Positions 60,534-62,638 of a stretch of 62,638 bases of DNA are shown here, one piece after another. The notes beneath the pieces are model-generated. The model was given only the letters and a program-made list of their open reading frames with translations. It was not told the origin of the DNA and searched no databases. The position numbers were made by a program, and so were the translations under genes. The stretch comes from CAZUCE01 sp964619265 (GTDB lineage Bacteria; Planctomycetota; UBA1135; GCA-002686595): NCBI GenBank assembly GCA_964619265.1, contig CAZUCE010000024.1, positions 1 to 62,638 on the forward strand. The letters run 5' to 3'. Position 1 is the first letter of the stretch, and every line of letters begins with the position of its first letter.

Positions 60534-60893
60534 TCAAGCCTCCGTCTCCCGCAGCCACCAGGCGAGGTAGCCGGCCATCACCTCGCGCGGCTCGAGCGCG
60601 ATGCACTCGGGGCAGTCGTAGGGGTGATTTTGATCGACCCACGACTCGAACTCACGCCAGCGCGCGCGCGTGGTCTTGACGATCAGCAGGCACTCCCCGT
60701 CGTCGCAGACCTTCCCTTCCCAGCGATAGACGCTGCGCACGCCCGGCACCAGGTTGACGCAGGCGGCCAGACGGGCCTCGACCAGCCCACCGGCCAGCCG
60801 GCGAGCTTCTTCCTCGCTAGGAGCCGTGACGAGCGCAATTCGAACGCCGCCGGGTCCTCTGGACGAAAGGGACGGATCGGTCGGCTGGCTCAT
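60534..60893 (-). CDS. cutA: Divalent-cation tolerance protein CutA
   Basis: A 119-residue trimeric protein named for copper tolerance; its exact role is unclear in most bacteria. Conserved text is LVEARLAACVNLVPGVRSVYRW, GECLLIVKTT, and HPYDCPECIALEPREVMAGYLAWW. The start at MSQPTDPSLSSR gives about 10 residues more than typical. A terminator-like hairpin lies upstream, so cutA and the SLC13 gene probably form one unit. Confidence 0.95.
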   Translation of the reverse strand: MSQPTDPSLSSRGPGGVRIALVTAPSEEEARRLAGGLVEARLAACVNLVPGVRSVYRWEGKVCDDGECLLIVKTTRARWREFESWVDQNHPYDCPECIALEPREVMAGYLAWWLRETEA

Positions 60894-60989
60894 CGAGCCG
60901 ATGCTAACCCGCGCAGGGTCGGCGCCGGCCCGTTGAGCTTGAGGCAAAGGACGCGCGGGCGAGCCAACCCCGGTTTAGGCGGCAACGAT

Positions 60990-61025
60990 CTCGGGCGGCA
61001 GCCACACCTGCCTGCCGCCACCGAG
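60990..61025. terminator. Hairpin downstream of the glycine-rich gene
   Basis: CTCGGGCGGCAG (60990-61001) pairs with CTGCCGCCACCGAG (61012-61025) with a 2-nt bulge across a 10-nt loop. It lies after the gene ending at 61043 and before cutA, both transcribed leftward. No T-run. Confidence 0.45.
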
Positions 61026-61042
61026 CCTCGGCCCACAGCCTC

Positions 61043-62638
61043 TCAGTCCGGCTGGGCCCGCACCGTCAACTCGACGATGCTCTCCAGCAGATCGAAGTCT
61101 GGCGCGTCATGATCCAGCAAGATCTGCGCCCGTATTCGATTCGAACGAAAGGCCGCGGCCATCCCCGGCTGGCTTTGGAACACGGTCTCCCAGTAGGTGT
61201 TCAGCTCGGCCGGTGATTCGAACCAGGGCGTCAGCGTCTGCGGGTCGACCGCGTCGTCCGCATCGCCCGTCTCCAGACCGCACGGGTCGACCAGCGGATC
61301 GAAGGAGCGAGCCCCTTGGAAGCGCACGATCAGCGCCGATTCGCCGATCTGATTGCCCAGCAACGAAGCCAGGTCACCGCCTTGCGCCAGGCTCAACAGC
61401 CCGGAGTCTCCGCGGTAGTTCACCACTCCGATCGAACCACTCAACTGCACTTTCAGGTTCCAGGCCAAGACGTGCTGAGAAGGGTCGGGATCGCTGGTGT
61501 CGTCCTCAGCGTAGACCACGTCGAAGTGCGGCACGGAAGGCGCCAACCAGCAGGTCTGAACCGCACTGGCCGCTCCCGGTCCAGCCTCCGTGAACGTCCA
61601 CTCCCGCACGTCGAGGAAGTCCGATAGGGGCAGCTCGTCGTCCCCGTCCAGAAGATCGGTCGCGACCGTGCCTGCAACGAAAGCGGGCGACACGGTCTGG
61701 GAATTGGAGACCTCAAACTGCACGACGCCGGGCCCTCCGGTTCCGCCACGTAGCTGCGCGCCCGCGTTTCCGTTGAATCCACCGAGCCCCCCTGAGATGT
61801 CGATCGAGCCGGGCAGCGGAGACAAATCCACAGTGCGTGTCTGGATCAGCAGAGCGCCGCCCGACCCGCCGCCGCCCGGGGAACTGCGCCGATTGTCGTT
61901 GCCGGTTACCTGACCGTTCAAGGTGACCGGCAAGCTCCCGCCGCCTCCGCCCCCGCTGGCATCCAAGCGTCCTTGCAGGTTCAGGTTTCGGCCGACCTGC
62001 AACTGGAGCGCGCCTCCTCCGCCACCTCCGCCAGCCCCAGAGTGGTCGACGAAGGTCGTGAAGAAGAACGGGCTCAACTCCGGAAGCGGCGTGGCGCAGG
62101 CGAAGTTCGGGAACGAATTGAAGTTCGAAGAGAGGATTCCGACTCCCGCTCCGCCGCCACCCGCGCCACCTTGCAACTGCCCGGCTCGATCGGGATCCAG
62201 CTCGATTCCGTTGGCCAACAGCAGGCTCATGCCCGCCTCCGCTGACGGCGGAGCCGTGACAGCCCCTTCGAGAGGGTTCTCAGGCTCGTACTGGGTCGGC
62301 GTTCCCCGCCCCGAGTACGAGCCGCCTCCGCCGGGCGCGCCGGCCTGACGAGAACTGCAATCGAATCCACCGAGCGCAGGCTCGAACCCGCCGAGGTCCT
62401 GGGCGGTCGGGCCGGGCAGGATCGCGGGCCAGTTCGTGCCTCCCGCTCCTGCCCCATGGTCTTCGAGCGCCGCTGGCTCGACCGCGCCGCGCCCCTGGCC
62501 CGGCCTTCCATGGGGATCCAGGACCGCACCCGCTTGGTGCGCGAAGCCCTGGATGAACGGGTTGGAGGACGAAACCAAATTGGTGCCGGAGCGATCCGGA
62601 CGATCGCCCCCGGCCCCACCTCTGCCCCCGGCCGGACC
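61043..62638 (-). CDS. Glycine-rich secreted protein, 3' part only
   Basis: The reading frame stays open to the right edge with no stop, so the N-terminus and signal lie outside the window. At least 531 codons are present. The first 300 residues are Gly/Ala-rich with tracts such as GGAGGGGAGVGIL, GGGGGGGALQLQVG and GGGGSGGALLIQTR, alternating with LxLxG strands (LNLQGRLDASGG), like the repetitive beta-structures of large surface proteins. The remaining part (from about 330) has acidic loops (DDELPLSDFLDV, AEDDTSDPDPSQ) and ends ELTVRAQPD. The choice of start inside the window would be artificial. Confidence 0.8.
   Translation of the reverse strand, partial: GPAGGRGGAGGDRPDRSGTNLVSSSNPFIQGFAHQAGAVLDPHGRPGQGRGAVEPAALEDHGAGAGGTNWPAILPGPTAQDLGGFEPALGGFDCSSRQAGAPGGGGSYSGRGTPTQYEPENPLEGAVTAPPSAEAGMSLLLANGIELDPDRAGQLQGGAGGGGAGVGILSSNFNSFPNFACATPLPELSPFFFTTFVDHSGAGGGGGGGALQLQVGRNLNLQGRLDASGGGGGGSLPVTLNGQVTGNDNRRSSPGGGGSGGALLIQTRTVDLSPLPGSIDISGGLGGFNGNAGAQLRGGTGGPGVVQFEVSNSQTVSPAFVAGTVATDLLDGDDELPLSDFLDVREWTFTEAGPGAASAVQTCWLAPSVPHFDVVYAEDDTSDPDPSQHVLAWNLKVQLSGSIGVVNYRGDSGLLSLAQGGDLASLLGNQIGESALIVRFQGARSFDPLVDPCGLETGDADDAVDPQTLTPWFESPAELNTYWETVFQSQPGMAAAFRSNRIRAQILLDHDAPDFDLLESIVELTVRAQPD

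Overview
The window is high-GC bacterial chromosome with tightly packed genes and no prophage, insertion sequence, rRNA, tRNA or CRISPR array that I can recognise. Several things point to a planctomycete, probably one of the deep-branching marine lineages. There are two pairs of an ECF-type sigma factor with a large transmembrane Ser/Thr kinase. There are many big secreted proteins (FG-GAP, collagen-like, glycine-rich, IPT/TIG, metzincin, subtilisin), a noncanonical sulfatase-fold protein, and few Shine-Dalgarno sequences. Start codons are often preceded by C/T-rich leaders instead. The species assignment is inference; no marker gene settles it.

Layout: (1) 84-6395 (+), a complete oligopeptide ABC importer operon (substrate-binding protein, OppB, OppC, OppD, OppF), ending at a REP-like inverted repeat. 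(2) 6553-10847 (-), three secreted proteins: an IPT/TIG protein, a collagen-like protein and a metzincin protease. (3) 11025-20830, two sigma/kinase modules. The first is collinear, with a beta-propeller kinase; the second is divergent, with a formylglycine-generating-enzyme-like kinase. Two lipoproteins lie between them, one of the DUF3313 type. (4) 20879-23491 (-), an FG-GAP surface protein. (5) 23685-29569 (+), a four-gene Gld-type ABC transporter operon in which the GldG-like protein is internally duplicated. (6) 29607-34780 (-), an unknown protein, a subtilisin-like protease, then the housekeeping genes ychF, ridA and coaD. (7) 34924-40824 (+), ComEC, a HEAT-repeat protein coupled to it, and a GT-C-like membrane protein. 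(8) 40843-44280, a PaaZ/BoxD-like aldehyde dehydrogenase and, divergently, the competence-linked AAA protein ComM. (9) 44296-49802 (-), a tripartite efflux operon (TolC-like lipoprotein, HlyD-like adaptor, MacB-like ATPase and permease). (10) 49985-58999, a secreted protein of unknown function and a cell-surface block with an alkaline-phosphatase-superfamily 'sulfatase' carrying Thr at the nucleophile position and three GT-C-like integral membrane proteins. (11) 58996-62638 (-), an SLC13 transporter, CutA, and the 3' part of a glycine-rich secreted protein that runs off the right edge.

Genes within each block are mostly coupled by 4-nt start/stop overlaps. Most are ATGA or GTGA, but two or three appear to be TTGA, which means TTG start codons. 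The best candidates for undescribed biology are: the sulfatase-fold/GT-C block as a surface glycan or phospho-decoration system; the divergent sigma/kinase pair whose kinase carries an FGE fold without the catalytic cysteines; the OppC with a domain-sized periplasmic insertion; the tandem GldG protein; and the pyrimidine-rich, partly microsatellite leaders of the secreted-protein genes.
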